Source: Planctomycetia bacterium (GTDB lineage: Bacteria; Planctomycetota; Planctomycetia; Gemmatales; Gemmataceae). From it: a stretch of DNA of 42,804 bases. A program made the translations under genes and the position numbers. Shown piece by piece: positions 15,861 through 24,739 of this stretch. The notes below the pieces were generated by a model that was not told the origin of the DNA, ran no database searches, and was given only the letters and a program-made list of their open reading frames with translations. Numbering within the stretch: the stretch's first letter is position 1; the number at the start of each line of letters is the position of its first letter. The stretch is taken from contig SYCV01000215.1 in NCBI GenBank assembly GCA_005786805.1, positions 1 through 42,804 of the forward strand. Direction: 5' to 3'.

Positions 15861-17915
15861 TTACCTTCGTTTTCGGGCTGATGATCTTCCCGGGCGGTAA
15901 CCTTTGTTCTGGTTTTTTGAAGGATGATTGGAAGGAGCGTGATAATGTTCGTCATCCAAGGTTTCATTTGCCTTGGCTCTGCGTGACTCAAATGCCTCCT
16001 TGGGCGGAGTTGCAGGTATAAGAGCATCGCATGAGTTTCCAATCAAATCCATTCTGCCTGCCGCTTCAAGAGCTTTTCTCACTTCAAAATAATTCTCAGG
16101 CTTGAAAAACTGTAATAGTGCCCTTTGCATTTTTCGGTCACGAATGTTCTTGGCAATGAAAACTTCCTCACCGGTCATAGGGTCTATGCCCGTGTAATAC
16201 ATGCAGGTGGCGATATCAAAAGGTGCGGGAATAAAATCCTGAACCTGGTCTGGTTTGTAACCGTTGCGTTTAAGGAAAAGTGCCAGGGCAATCATGGAAT
16301 GCAAATCAGAGCCAGGGTGGCTTGCTATATAATACGGGACAAGATATTGCTTGGGTTTCCCAGCTTTTTTTGAGGCGATTTTGAACTCATCCGAAAAAGA
16401 CTTGAAATTATCATGAGTCGGTTTTTTCATCAATTTAAGTACATTTTCATCTGCTGCCTCTGGGGCGACTTTTAAATGACCGCCTACATGGTGCGCTGCT
16501 AATTCCTCCAGGTATTCAGGCGATAGTTGTGCCAGGTCCATTCGTATGCCACTGGCGACAAGAACTTTTCTTATTCCGGGTATTTCCCTGGATTTTTGCA
16601 TTAACTTGATGATTGGGCCATGGTCGGTTCCAAGTAATTTACAAATGGTTGGATGCACGCATGAAAGCCTTTTGCATTTGGCCTCAACCTCCGGGCGGGT
16701 GCATCGCATTTTATACATGTTCGCGGTCGGGCCACCAATGTCACTGACAACACCATTAAATGATTCATCCCGTCCCATTTTTCCAAGTTCCAAAAGCACG
16801 GATTCTTCCGATCGGGATTGTATGATCCTGCCTTGGTGCGCGGTAATGGAGCAAAAAGTGCATCCGCCAAAACATCCGCGCATTATGGTCACCGAATCCT
16901 TGATCATTTCATGGGCAGGAATTTTTTCCTTGTATACGGGGTGTGCTTTTCGGGTGTATGGAAATCCATAAATCGCATCCATCTCAGGCGTTGAAATCGG
17001 GAAGGCGGGAGGTGTAGCTACAATTGCCTGGTTGTCATGGTATTGGATTAGTGTCTTGGCGTTGAACGGGTTGGTGTTGAGGTGTATGACCTTGGTTGCT
17101 TGCACAAAAGCAAGCTTGTCTGTCTTTACTTTTTCGAAGTTTGGTAGAACCTCGAATCCGGTGATCCTTTTGATGCCGTTCTCGTCTTTGATCGGGAACT
17201 TTTCAGCTATCAAATTTTCCTGCCCTACGGGAGGAGTGTCTTTCGCCCCCAGGGCGAAGGCTATTCCGCGCATGTCGCGTAATTGTTGAACGGATTCACC
17301 AGCAGCCAACCTTTTTGCAATCTCGACAATGGTTTTCTCGCCCATGCCATATGCGACAATATCAGCCTTGCAATCCAATAGGATTGATTTTCTGACAGTG
17401 TCGCTCCAATAATCGTCATGGGCCAATCTTCGCAAGGACGCTTCAACCCCGCCAGCGATGATCGGCACACCAGGAAACGCCTCTCGTGCGCGATGGCAAT
17501 ATGGAAGAGTGGCCCTGTCAGGACGCAGGCCAATTTTACCACCGGGGGAATATGCGTCATCATTTCGAACTTTTTTGTTGGCAGTGTAGTGATTGATAAG
17601 GGAATCAAGATTTCCAGCACTGATTGCGAAGAATAATCTTGGTCTGCCAAATTGCCTCCAAGGTTCTGCAGATTTCCAGTCGGGCTGGCTTAGCATCGCG
17701 ACTTTGAATCCCGCATTTTCCAAACTACGGGCAAGAATAGCCATGGCAAAGCTGGGATGATCAATATAAGCATCGCCGGTCACGAAAACCACATCCACCT
17801 CAGACCAACCCCTTGCTTTCATTTCAGCAAAAGAAGTCGGGCAAAGCGGTGAATCATATTCTGCCGATAGAGGTAACTCAAATCGCTTGGAATTTTTATT
17901 GGTACTTTTTTGCAT
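15861..17915 (-). CDS. YgiQ-family radical SAM protein
   Basis: The 684-residue protein matches the large YgiQ family (UPF0313): an N-terminal domain with [20 protein letters not shown] and [20 protein letters not shown]-like text (here HDDYW), then a radical SAM core with [10 protein letters not shown], where Cys348, Cys352 and Cys355 would hold the 4Fe-4S cluster. The C-terminal region (from about 610) ends in a basic low-complexity tail. The function of the family is not established to my knowledge. The track start would be TTG 17918, but ATG 17915 is the next codon and is preferred; no Shine-Dalgarno is visible. Followed 3 bases later by the RluA gene, so co-transcribed. Confidence 0.92.
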   Translation of the reverse strand: [684 protein letters not shown]

Positions 17916-17972
17916 CAAAGTATGTGCTGGTAATGTTTAAGGGTAATTCCCCGCAATAAACATTATAGATGC

Positions 17973-18437
17973 TTATCGGGAAAATACCGCCCCCTTGGGC
18001 GTTTCTGCGTTGGATTTGTTTTTCATCTGTATTACAAACTCCAAAGGTAACGATTGAAGGATGTCTAAAAGGTCTTTTTCCAATAAAAGTGTGGTAGCTT
18101 CCTGGATGGATACCCATTTTCTAAGTCTTTGTCGATGTTCCGGGTAAATGTCATTGACAATGGAAACTTCCATTAAAAAGACGGTGACGAGATGTGTAAG
18201 TCCGGATTTAGAATAAGAATAAGAACCAACAGGGTCATTGTGTAATTTTCCGGTTAAACCCGCTTCTTCCCATGCTTCCAATAATGCTGTTTCAGAAGCG
18301 GTTTTTCCTTTTGAAATTGATCCCTTGGGAATCACCCAGCGTTTGCCACTTTTGGAAGTGACCAAACATATCTTTCCATTATAAAGCGGAATGGATGCAG
18401 CCTGTAATAGTGAAGGGGATTTGCAATTGTCTGCCAT
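17973..18437 (-). CDS. Nudix-fold hydrolase with a divergent Nudix box
   Basis: The 154-residue protein has the Nudix fold layout, with VIPKGSISKGKTASETALLE followed by AWEEAGL. Compared with the consensus G-x5-E-x7-R-E-U-x-E-E-x-G-U, the first Glu is Lys and the Arg before Glu is Leu, while the metal-binding E-x-x-E-E core is kept. The overall look (WVIPKGSISKG, late LRKW) is nearest to the diphosphoinositol polyphosphate/Ap4A-hydrolase type. The substrate is unknown. It lies 54 bases before the YgiQ-like gene on the same strand and is divergent from the receiver-GAF gene. Confidence 0.85.
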   Translation of the reverse strand: MADNCKSPSLLQAASIPLYNGKICLVTSKSGKRWVIPKGSISKGKTASETALLEAWEEAGLTGKLHNDPVGSYSYSKSGLTHLVTVFLMEVSIVNDIYPEHRQRLRKWVSIQEATTLLLEKDLLDILQSLPLEFVIQMKNKSNAETPKGAVFSR

Positions 18438-18473
18438 GACTGAAATTCCATCCTTGGAAGTTAATGTTCCATA

Positions 18474-18501
18474 GTTTTAAACGGATATTCATTGCAGTCA
18501 A
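18474..18501 (-). promoter_or_regulatory. Candidate promoter of the Nudix gene
   Basis: Read on the minus strand: TTGACT (18501-18496), 16 bases, TAAAAC (18479-18474). The -35 matches five of six consensus bases and the -10 four of six. The leader would be about 30 bases. Confidence 0.35.
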
Positions 18502-18626
18502 GCCAAACTTGAAAAAATTAACCATAACTACATGAGATTTTGTTCAAATCGATTACAATTTAAAAGATGTCTTGTGGGTGGCTCTGAGGTTTTTATTTCC
18601 ATGGTTTTCAGGTAAATGATGGCATC

Positions 18627-19820
18627 ATGAATAATCCTGATAATGTACTTTTGGTTGAGGATGAACCCGGCGTTTTGCAGACTTTTGCTGAATGGCTTGA
18701 ATCTTCCGGTTTTGGCATCAATGTGCATAAGGCCAAAGACGCTGAATCGGCATTGAAAATCGCATCCGAGAACCAGTTGGATCTTGCAATCCTTGATTGG
18801 AATCTCGGCGCGGGTTTGAATGGGCTTGATTTGCTTGAGGACCTATTCATTTTTCATCCTGATATCGTTGCAATACTTGTAACGGGTTATGCCAACCAGG
18901 CGACGCCACTGCATGCGATGAGAATAGGGGTCAGGGACTATCTCGATAAAAGCCAGGATCTGACCAGGGACAAGTTCCTTGGATCGGTGCTGAATCAATT
19001 GAAAAAAATTCGCCCAATCAAATCGCAGCGTGCTTTCCAGAAAAAACTAGAGGCTTTCAAGGTGATGGTTTCCAAGTCCCTGGAAATGATTGATTCGAAT
19101 ACTGCTTTTAAAAATGAAAATTCGTTGGAGTCCACAAGTCATAAAATTCTCAAGGTTGCATTTGAAATGCAATCCATGAAGATTGCCGCACTTTATCAGA
19201 TTGGATTTGCTGGGTTTGATCCCAGTGCGGGATGCCTTTTGGCAACTTATGATGGGATAACATTCAATTCGTCCAGGGTTGATTTTGGCAGCAGTGTCGC
19301 ATCATCGGCATGCAATCAATCATCAGGAATCGCAATGAAGGTTGATATTTCCAAGTTTTCCAACCGGGACTTGTTTGTGTTGCAACCATTTGAAGCAAAT
19401 GCTCGGTGCGCGCTGTTTTTGCCGCTGAAACACCAGGAGGAACTGGTTGGAATACTTGAACTGGTTGATCCAGTGGATTCAGGTTCAATAAAATTTGCTG
19501 ATTTATGTGGTATTTATGCAGAACTTATCTCCATTGCTAATGCAAGGGATAAGGCAAAAAACCAATTGATAATGATCATGGAGAAGGCCCTGAAGCTTGC
19601 TGATCCCTTGAACAACGATAATCTGAGTGCCAAAAGTCTTGGAGAAACAATAAATAATGCAATTGAAGGAACGGGAATTTCCAGCGAGGAAATTGAATTT
19701 TTGAGCCAGGTCAGAATCCTTCAAAATCGGTTCGGAAATACCGCCTTGAATTCCAGCACCGAGCTTCTAAAAACCGTGGAAAAGATGCTTGCCTCATCCT
19801 TTGGGGAGGCCTCCAAGTGA
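18627..19820 (+). CDS. Response-regulator receiver protein with a GAF-like domain
   Basis: The 397-residue protein starts with a complete receiver domain (about 5-125): acidic pocket Glu11-Asp12-Glu13, phosphoacceptor Asp57 in LAILDWNLG, Thr86 in LVTGYAN and Lys108 in YLDKSQD, so it should be phosphorylated. After a helical linker, residues about 140-310 look like a GAF sensor domain (ALYQIGFAGFDPSAGCLLAT, then ALFLPLKHQEELVGILELVD). The C-terminal 85 residues are helical. There is no DNA-binding, kinase or cyclase output domain. Its stop overlaps the start of the subtilase gene by 4 bases (GTGA), so the two are translationally coupled, and the output is probably exerted on the protease. The ATG has only a weak AGGT about 12 bases upstream. 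Confidence 0.87.
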   Translation: MNNPDNVLLVEDEPGVLQTFAEWLESSGFGINVHKAKDAESALKIASENQLDLAILDWNLGAGLNGLDLLEDLFIFHPDIVAILVTGYANQATPLHAMRIGVRDYLDKSQDLTRDKFLGSVLNQLKKIRPIKSQRAFQKKLEAFKVMVSKSLEMIDSNTAFKNENSLESTSHKILKVAFEMQSMKIAALYQIGFAGFDPSAGCLLATYDGITFNSSRVDFGSSVASSACNQSSGIAMKVDISKFSNRDLFVLQPFEANARCALFLPLKHQEELVGILELVDPVDSGSIKFADLCGIYAELISIANARDKAKNQLIMIMEKALKLADPLNNDNLSAKSLGETINNAIEGTGISSEEIEFLSQVRILQNRFGNTALNSSTELLKTVEKMLASSFGEASK

Positions 19821-20659
19821 GCGGCCAGGGTCCACCCCTTGAATTTTTCAAAGTGGTGCAAAATTTGACCACACTTGGGATTTTAGATGGCTTGTTGCGG
19901 AATCCTCTGGCGGATGGCAGGGATGTTGGCATCGCCTTGATTGACACCGGAGTGCATGTCTCCAAACTCCAAAATAAATTTGAAGCTGAAAATTCAAGTT
20001 TTAAACCGATCATCAGCGCAAGCTTTTGCGCGGGTGGTAACATAGACTATTCTGAATCAGTGGTCCCATTTTTACCGCATGGAACAGTGGTTGCGGATAT
20101 CGTTTTGTCCCACGCCCCTAAAGCCAAGATTTATTCCGCAAATGTTTTCGGGTTTCGATCCTTTACCGAGCTTGATATTCTCCTCCACGCGATACATGTG
20201 GCCGTCCATGAATGGAAATGCAAGGTGATAAATATATCCCTTGGGCTTCCCGAGGAGCGGATCCAACAACCTTGGCGAAGATTGCATTTTTTAAACGCCC
20301 TTGAGGATGCCTATAGGAATGATGTGCTGGTATTTGCCGCTGGTCATAATGAGCATCCGTTGGCTAGAAGCTTTCCCGCATTGTTTGAGTCCTCACTTTT
20401 TTCGGTAAACAAGCAAATGATGGATGGCATGCTCAAATTCAAATATTTTCCAATGGCCGGATTGGAATTTTTAGGGCATGGCCTGGCTGACCTTGCACCC
20501 CCGGGTTCAGATCCTGCAACATCTTGGGCCACCGCTCATCTGGCAGGAACTGCAGCTAAAATCGTTTCCCTATACCCCAGCATCAAGCCATTTGAAATGA
20601 AGTCGATACTTTATTGGATTTCACAGCAGTGGTATGGAAATTCAGGTTGTGATTCCTAA
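19817..20659 (+). CDS. Subtilisin-like (S8 family) serine protease without signal peptide
   Basis: The 280-residue product carries the S8 triad in order: Asp43 in IALIDTGVH, His88 in PHGTVVADI, and Ser236 in ATSWATAHLAG, which aligns with the usual GTSMAAPHVAG. VINISLG near 137-143 is the substrate-binding strand. The usual oxyanion AAGN is AAGHN here, so the Asn is shifted by one residue and His177 takes its place; activity is therefore uncertain. There is no signal peptide, propeptide or membrane segment, so it should be cytoplasmic. The GTG start has GGGGAGG with 7-base spacing, located inside the end of the receiver-GAF gene. The 3' end overlaps the convergent NtrC-type gene by 18 bases. 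A non-proteolytic peptide-binding role cannot be ruled out. Confidence 0.87.
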   Translation: MSGQGPPLEFFKVVQNLTTLGILDGLLRNPLADGRDVGIALIDTGVHVSKLQNKFEAENSSFKPIISASFCAGGNIDYSESVVPFLPHGTVVADIVLSHAPKAKIYSANVFGFRSFTELDILLHAIHVAVHEWKCKVINISLGLPEERIQQPWRRLHFLNALEDAYRNDVLVFAAGHNEHPLARSFPALFESSLFSVNKQMMDGMLKFKYFPMAGLEFLGHGLADLAPPGSDPATSWATAHLAGTAAKIVSLYPSIKPFEMKSILYWISQQWYGNSGCDS

Positions 20660-22048
20660 TTCCGTCATTCTCCTGTAAAGCGAGCTTAATGCGATTTTAA
20701 GTTTTTTCGCTGCTTCCCGCTTGTCAGGGAATTGGCTTAGAACGATCTCTATATGTTGTTTTTCAAACCTTTTGACAGCTTCATCAAGGCCGTCAGCCAA
20801 AATAAATTCCCCAGTGGTTGGAGTGAATCCCGGGGGTAAGTCCGAGGGTGCCACCAGCGGACCATCAGAAAGAATCACCGCTCTTTGCAAAATGTTTTCA
20901 AGCTCACGAACATTACCTTTCCATGGGTTTGCAAGCAGTATCTGCATTGTTTCGTGACTGACCCCGGTGAATCTTTTTCCCATTGATTTGGCGTGCTTGT
21001 CCAGGAGAAATTCAACCAGTTCCGGTATATCCTCCAATCTTTTCCGAAGCGGGGGCAGCGTGATAGATACAATATTCAAACGGTAGAACAAATCCTCACG
21101 AAACCGCCCTGCATCAACCTCCACTTTCAAGTCCTTGTTAGTGGCAGCCAAAATTCTGGCTTCGACCGTGACGGGTTCATTCGCGCCAACGGGCAGGATT
21201 TCTTTCAATTCAATCGCGCGCAAAAGTTTGGCTTGGGTTGCAAGGGGCAATTCCGCGATCTCATCAAGGAACACCGTGCCTTTTCCGGCATGCATGAACA
21301 CCCCGACCTGATCCCTGTCCGCCCCGGTGAATGCTCCTTTTTTATGGCCAAAAAGTTGATTTTCGAGAAGATCGTTTGGGATAGCGGCACAATTGACCGC
21401 CAAAAATCTGCCTTGTGATTCCTTCGAGTTCAATGTTGGGGAATTAGCCTGTTCATGAATCACACGGGCCAGCAATTCCTTGCCTGTTCCACTTTCCCCT
21501 GTGAGCAAAACCGTTGACCTGGTGGGCGCGACTTTGCAGGCTAACTCAATGGTTTGCCTCATAACCAGACTTTTTCCAATTATTTTGGTTTCAGGGGTGA
21601 TCCGATTCAGTTCTTTTCTGAGCCACTGATTTTCAAGTGCCAATCGCTTTTGTTCAAGTAATCGTTTTATTTTTTCAGATAGTTCGGCAAGGATCACGGG
21701 TTTGATGAGGTAATCTTGCGCTCCTTTTTTAAACGCCTCGACCGCGTTTTCAACCGTCGCGTAAGCGGTGATCATGACGACAAAAACTTCAGGGCTTATT
21801 CTTTGCAGTTCCTGAAGGAAACAAATCCCATCCATTCCGGGAAGTTGCAAATCACATAGGCATATTTCAAACCGATTGCTTCCTGCCAGTTTCAATCCTT
21901 CCTCCCCGCTACTGGCACAAATGACCTTGAAACCTTCCTGGGAAAGAAATTCCGCGAGGGTTTCACGAATCAAGGGCTCATCATCAATCACAAGAATTCC
22001 AGGAAGGGGGCCCTTGGTTGTTATTGGATATTTTTTGGATTCAATCAT
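20642..22048 (-). CDS. NtrC-type sigma-54-dependent response regulator
   Basis: The 468-residue protein has three domains: receiver (about 17-130; Asp66 phosphoacceptor in CLCDLQLPGMDG, Thr94, Lys116), AAA+ sigma-54 activator (about 155-385; Walker A GESGTGKE 184-191, the sigma-54 contact loop GAFTGAD 238-244, Walker B GTVFLDEI 257-264), and a C-terminal Fis-type helix-turn-helix (REAAKKLKIALSSLYRRMTE). Phosphorylation should trigger hexamerisation and activation of sigma-54 promoters. Its start overlaps the histidine kinase stop by 8 bases, with AAGG before ATG, so the two form a pair. I found no clear sigma-54 promoter in the intergenic spaces of this window. Confidence 0.96.
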   Translation of the reverse strand: MIESKKYPITTKGPLPGILVIDDEPLIRETLAEFLSQEGFKVICASSGEEGLKLAGSNRFEICLCDLQLPGMDGICFLQELQRISPEVFVVMITAYATVENAVEAFKKGAQDYLIKPVILAELSEKIKRLLEQKRLALENQWLRKELNRITPETKIIGKSLVMRQTIELACKVAPTRSTVLLTGESGTGKELLARVIHEQANSPTLNSKESQGRFLAVNCAAIPNDLLENQLFGHKKGAFTGADRDQVGVFMHAGKGTVFLDEIAELPLATQAKLLRAIELKEILPVGANEPVTVEARILAATNKDLKVEVDAGRFREDLFYRLNIVSITLPPLRKRLEDIPELVEFLLDKHAKSMGKRFTGVSHETMQILLANPWKGNVRELENILQRAVILSDGPLVAPSDLPPGFTPTTGEFILADGLDEAVKRFEKQHIEIVLSQFPDKREAAKKLKIALSSLYRRMTELGITT

Positions 22049-23369
22049 TTGTAACCTTTGTCATCTCCACGGAGATTCTTGGATCCAGTGAGGGAAGGGT
22101 TGCCCTGAAAAGGGAACCGCCCTCGGGCTTTTGAAAAAAACAAAGAGTTCCCGAGTGCTCTTCCATGATTTTTCGGGAAACAAAAAGGCCAAGTCCGGTG
22201 CCGTGCTTTTTTGTGGTGAAAAATGGCTGAAAAAGTTTTTTAACATCCTCTTGGGCAACTCCTGGTCCGTTGTCACTGACTTCAAAGCTGATGTTATTTC
22301 CATCTAGTGTCAATCCAACTTCAATGATGCCGCCTGTTCCCGCAGCATCAATCGCATTCAGTATCAAATTTAAAACCACTTGCACCAACTGGTCATGGAT
22401 GCCATGGATCGCGATCTGGTTGTGTGTGATGGGTAGTAAGATTACTTTGCCTCTTGTGCGCTTGTAATATTTTGCAATATTCATCGCTTCCTCGATGATG
22501 GGTAGAGGCTTGATTATTTTCCTTTCCATGTTTGCAGGCCTGGAAAAATCCATGACTTCACGAAGAGTATCACGAATCCGGGTTAGTTGGCCGCTCATAA
22601 GGCCAAGTTTTTCCTTTGTGTAGTCATCGATCTCTTTTTTTTGAAGAATTTGGACCATCGAGGAAATCGAAGTGAGAGGATTGCCAACCTCATGCGCAAT
22701 GCCAGCAGCCAAAAGTCCAAAGGCTGCCATTTTTTCCTGCTGCAATACCTGGGCTTGGGCCTCCTGCAATTGCTTGGATCTTTCCGCGATTCTGGCTTCA
22801 AGTTCTGATTGGTTTTTCAATAACTCATCATTCAACAACCCGAGGGAGGAACTGGTTTTTCTCAGGAGTGAAGTTAATGCGGTTGAAGCCCATGCGAGCC
22901 ATCCCATCACAATCATGGTCAGGAAGATGAAAATTTTATTTTGGGAGTTGTCATTGAGCAGAAAAAACAAGACACCAAGGCTTATGCAATGGAGGGAAAA
23001 ACAAAATGTCGTCACCAACCAGGAGTTTCTCAATGCGCAACACAGGATTGAGAGGAAATAGTAGTACCGGAAAGTGCTGGATAGCCCCTCTTCAAAATAA
23101 CATAGAAGGCCGATGAAAAGGGATTCCATGGCTGCTATAAACAATGGATATTTCCCAAGAAATACTGTTTTCTTCCAACTAAAATAGGTATCGAGGAGAG
23201 TGTATGCCACACCGATGGCAAGGATTAAATTCAAAAGGCTTCTGCGATCACCGCTTAAATCTGTGGCGTTGACAAGAAAATAACCAATAAGAACCCCAAA
23301 CCATCTTATTTTTACAACGATGGCTTCGGCTTCAAGATCCCAGGGGCCAGGGGCCATTTTGTTTATCAT
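22041..23369 (-). CDS. Membrane-bound sensor histidine kinase
   Basis: The 442-residue protein has about five or six hydrophobic segments between residues 22 and 165 (for example FGVLIGYFLVNA and IFLTMIVMGWLAWASTALTS), with no large periplasmic sensor domain. A coiled-coil linker follows (180-213). The H box LAAGIAHEVGNPLTS holds His226; the ATPase domain has Asn338 in NLILNAIDAA, DNGPGV (366-371) and GTGLGLFVSRKI. It is an NtrB/ZraS-like kinase and should phosphorylate the NtrC-type regulator encoded directly downstream with an 8-base overlap. It starts 50 bases after ugd on the same strand, so it is probably expressed with the sugar-nucleotide genes. Confidence 0.95.
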   Translation of the reverse strand: MINKMAPGPWDLEAEAIVVKIRWFGVLIGYFLVNATDLSGDRRSLLNLILAIGVAYTLLDTYFSWKKTVFLGKYPLFIAAMESLFIGLLCYFEEGLSSTFRYYYFLSILCCALRNSWLVTTFCFSLHCISLGVLFFLLNDNSQNKIFIFLTMIVMGWLAWASTALTSLLRKTSSSLGLLNDELLKNQSELEARIAERSKQLQEAQAQVLQQEKMAAFGLLAAGIAHEVGNPLTSISSMVQILQKKEIDDYTKEKLGLMSGQLTRIRDTLREVMDFSRPANMERKIIKPLPIIEEAMNIAKYYKRTRGKVILLPITHNQIAIHGIHDQLVQVVLNLILNAIDAAGTGGIIEVGLTLDGNNISFEVSDNGPGVAQEDVKKLFQPFFTTKKHGTGLGLFVSRKIMEEHSGTLCFFQKPEGGSLFRATLPSLDPRISVEMTKVTND

Positions 23370-23419
23370 GATATTTATGATAGGCCCGTGTTGGCGAATT
23401 TAAAACTTAATTTTATTAA

Positions 23420-24739
23420 TCAAGATGATGGGAATGATGTCTTTCTACCTATGGAATAATATGAAAAACCAAGGCTTGAAAGGATTTTTGGCTCGTACAG
23501 GTTTCTACCATCAAAAATCACATTCTCCTTGAGGATACCTGCCATGAACTGGAAGTTTGGATTTCTGAATTCCTGCCATTCCGTGACAATTGCAAGGGCA
23601 TTTGCTCCTTGAAGTGCATCGTATGGCTTGTTGCAATAAATTATCTTGTCTCCGTACAAGGCCTTCACATTTGGCATTGCCTCGGGATCATGAACCTGAA
23701 CCCTTGCACCCGCGTTCAAAAGGGAATCAATCAGAACCAGGGCGGGAGCTTCCCGAATATCGTCAGTCCGTGGCTTGAATGCCAGACCCCATATTGCGAA
23801 AACCAGCCCTTTCAATTTTCCTTTGAAGTGATCATTGATTTTTGAAAAAAGAACTTCTTTCTGAAGTTCATTGACGGTATCGATGGCTTTCAGCATGGTA
23901 GGGGCGATCCCGATCTCATTTGCCATGTGTATCAAGGCTCGAATGTCCTTGGGGAAGCAACTGCCGCCATATCCCGCGCCAGGAAAAAGGAATTGAAACC
24001 CTATCCTGATATCATGGCCGATTCCCCTTCGGACATCATTGATGTCGCCTCCCATTTTTTCGCAGATATTCGACATTTCATTTATAAAACTGATTTTTGT
24101 TGCAAGCATGGCGTTTGCCGCGTACTTGGTCATTTCCGCACTTTCAGGTGACATCACAAGCAAAGGCCTCTCTGTTCTTAAAAAAGGCGCATACAATTCC
24201 TTGAATACTTCTGACAATTCAGGAGATCGGATCCCTACGACAACCCTGTCGGGTTTGGTGCAATCCTCTATAGCAGCACCTTCCTTGAGAAATTCAGGGT
24301 TGCTGCATACATGAATTGGGAATTTGCTGTTGGTGTTCACTATTTCCTGAACTTTTTTATTGGTGCCGACCGGAACAGTGCTTTTGATGACTAAAATTTT
24401 AGTTTTGTCGGCTGCGAGTGCGATTGATTTCGCCACTGCAAAGACTATGGATAAATCCGCGGCACCAGATTCGCTTTGAGGAGTGCCAACAGCAATAAAC
24501 ACCAGATCGCTGGCTTGGATTCCCCTTTGTAAATCAGTTGTGAAAACAAGCCTACCATCGCGGGAGTTGCGCTGCACCATTTCCAGCAAGCCCGGTTCAT
24601 AAATGGGGATTTTCCCCTTCTCAAGGACAGCGATTTTCGCCTCGTCCTTGTCGATGCAAATCACCTCGTTGCCACTGTCTGCGAAACAAGTTCCAGTGAC
24701 CAATCCAACATACCCTGTTCCTACAACTGCTATTTTCAT
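23420..24739 (-). CDS. ugd: UDP-glucose 6-dehydrogenase
   Basis: Oxidises UDP-glucose to UDP-glucuronate with two NAD+, a precursor for cell-surface polysaccharides. The 439-residue protein has the N-terminal Rossmann motif [31 protein letters not shown] near 120-130, [14 protein letters not shown] near 147-160, and [16 protein letters not shown] with the catalytic Cys261. The C-terminal domain has [24 protein letters not shown] precedes ATG 24739, which overlaps the stop of the upstream SDR gene by 4 bases. A relative acting on another UDP-sugar is possible, but the sequence is typical of Ugd. Confidence 0.94.
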   Translation of the reverse strand: MKIAVVGTGYVGLVTGTCFADSGNEVICIDKDEAKIAVLEKGKIPIYEPGLLEMVQRNSRDGRLVFTTDLQRGIQASDLVFIAVGTPQSESGAADLSIVFAVAKSIALAADKTKILVIKSTVPVGTNKKVQEIVNTNSKFPIHVCSNPEFLKEGAAIEDCTKPDRVVVGIRSPELSEVFKELYAPFLRTERPLLVMSPESAEMTKYAANAMLATKISFINEMSNICEKMGGDINDVRRGIGHDIRIGFQFLFPGAGYGGSCFPKDIRALIHMANEIGIAPTMLKAIDTVNELQKEVLFSKINDHFKGKLKGLVFAIWGLAFKPRTDDIREAPALVLIDSLLNAGARVQVHDPEAMPNVKALYGDKIIYCNKPYDALQGANALAIVTEWQEFRNPNFQFMAGILKENVIFDGRNLYEPKILSSLGFSYYSIGRKTSFPSS

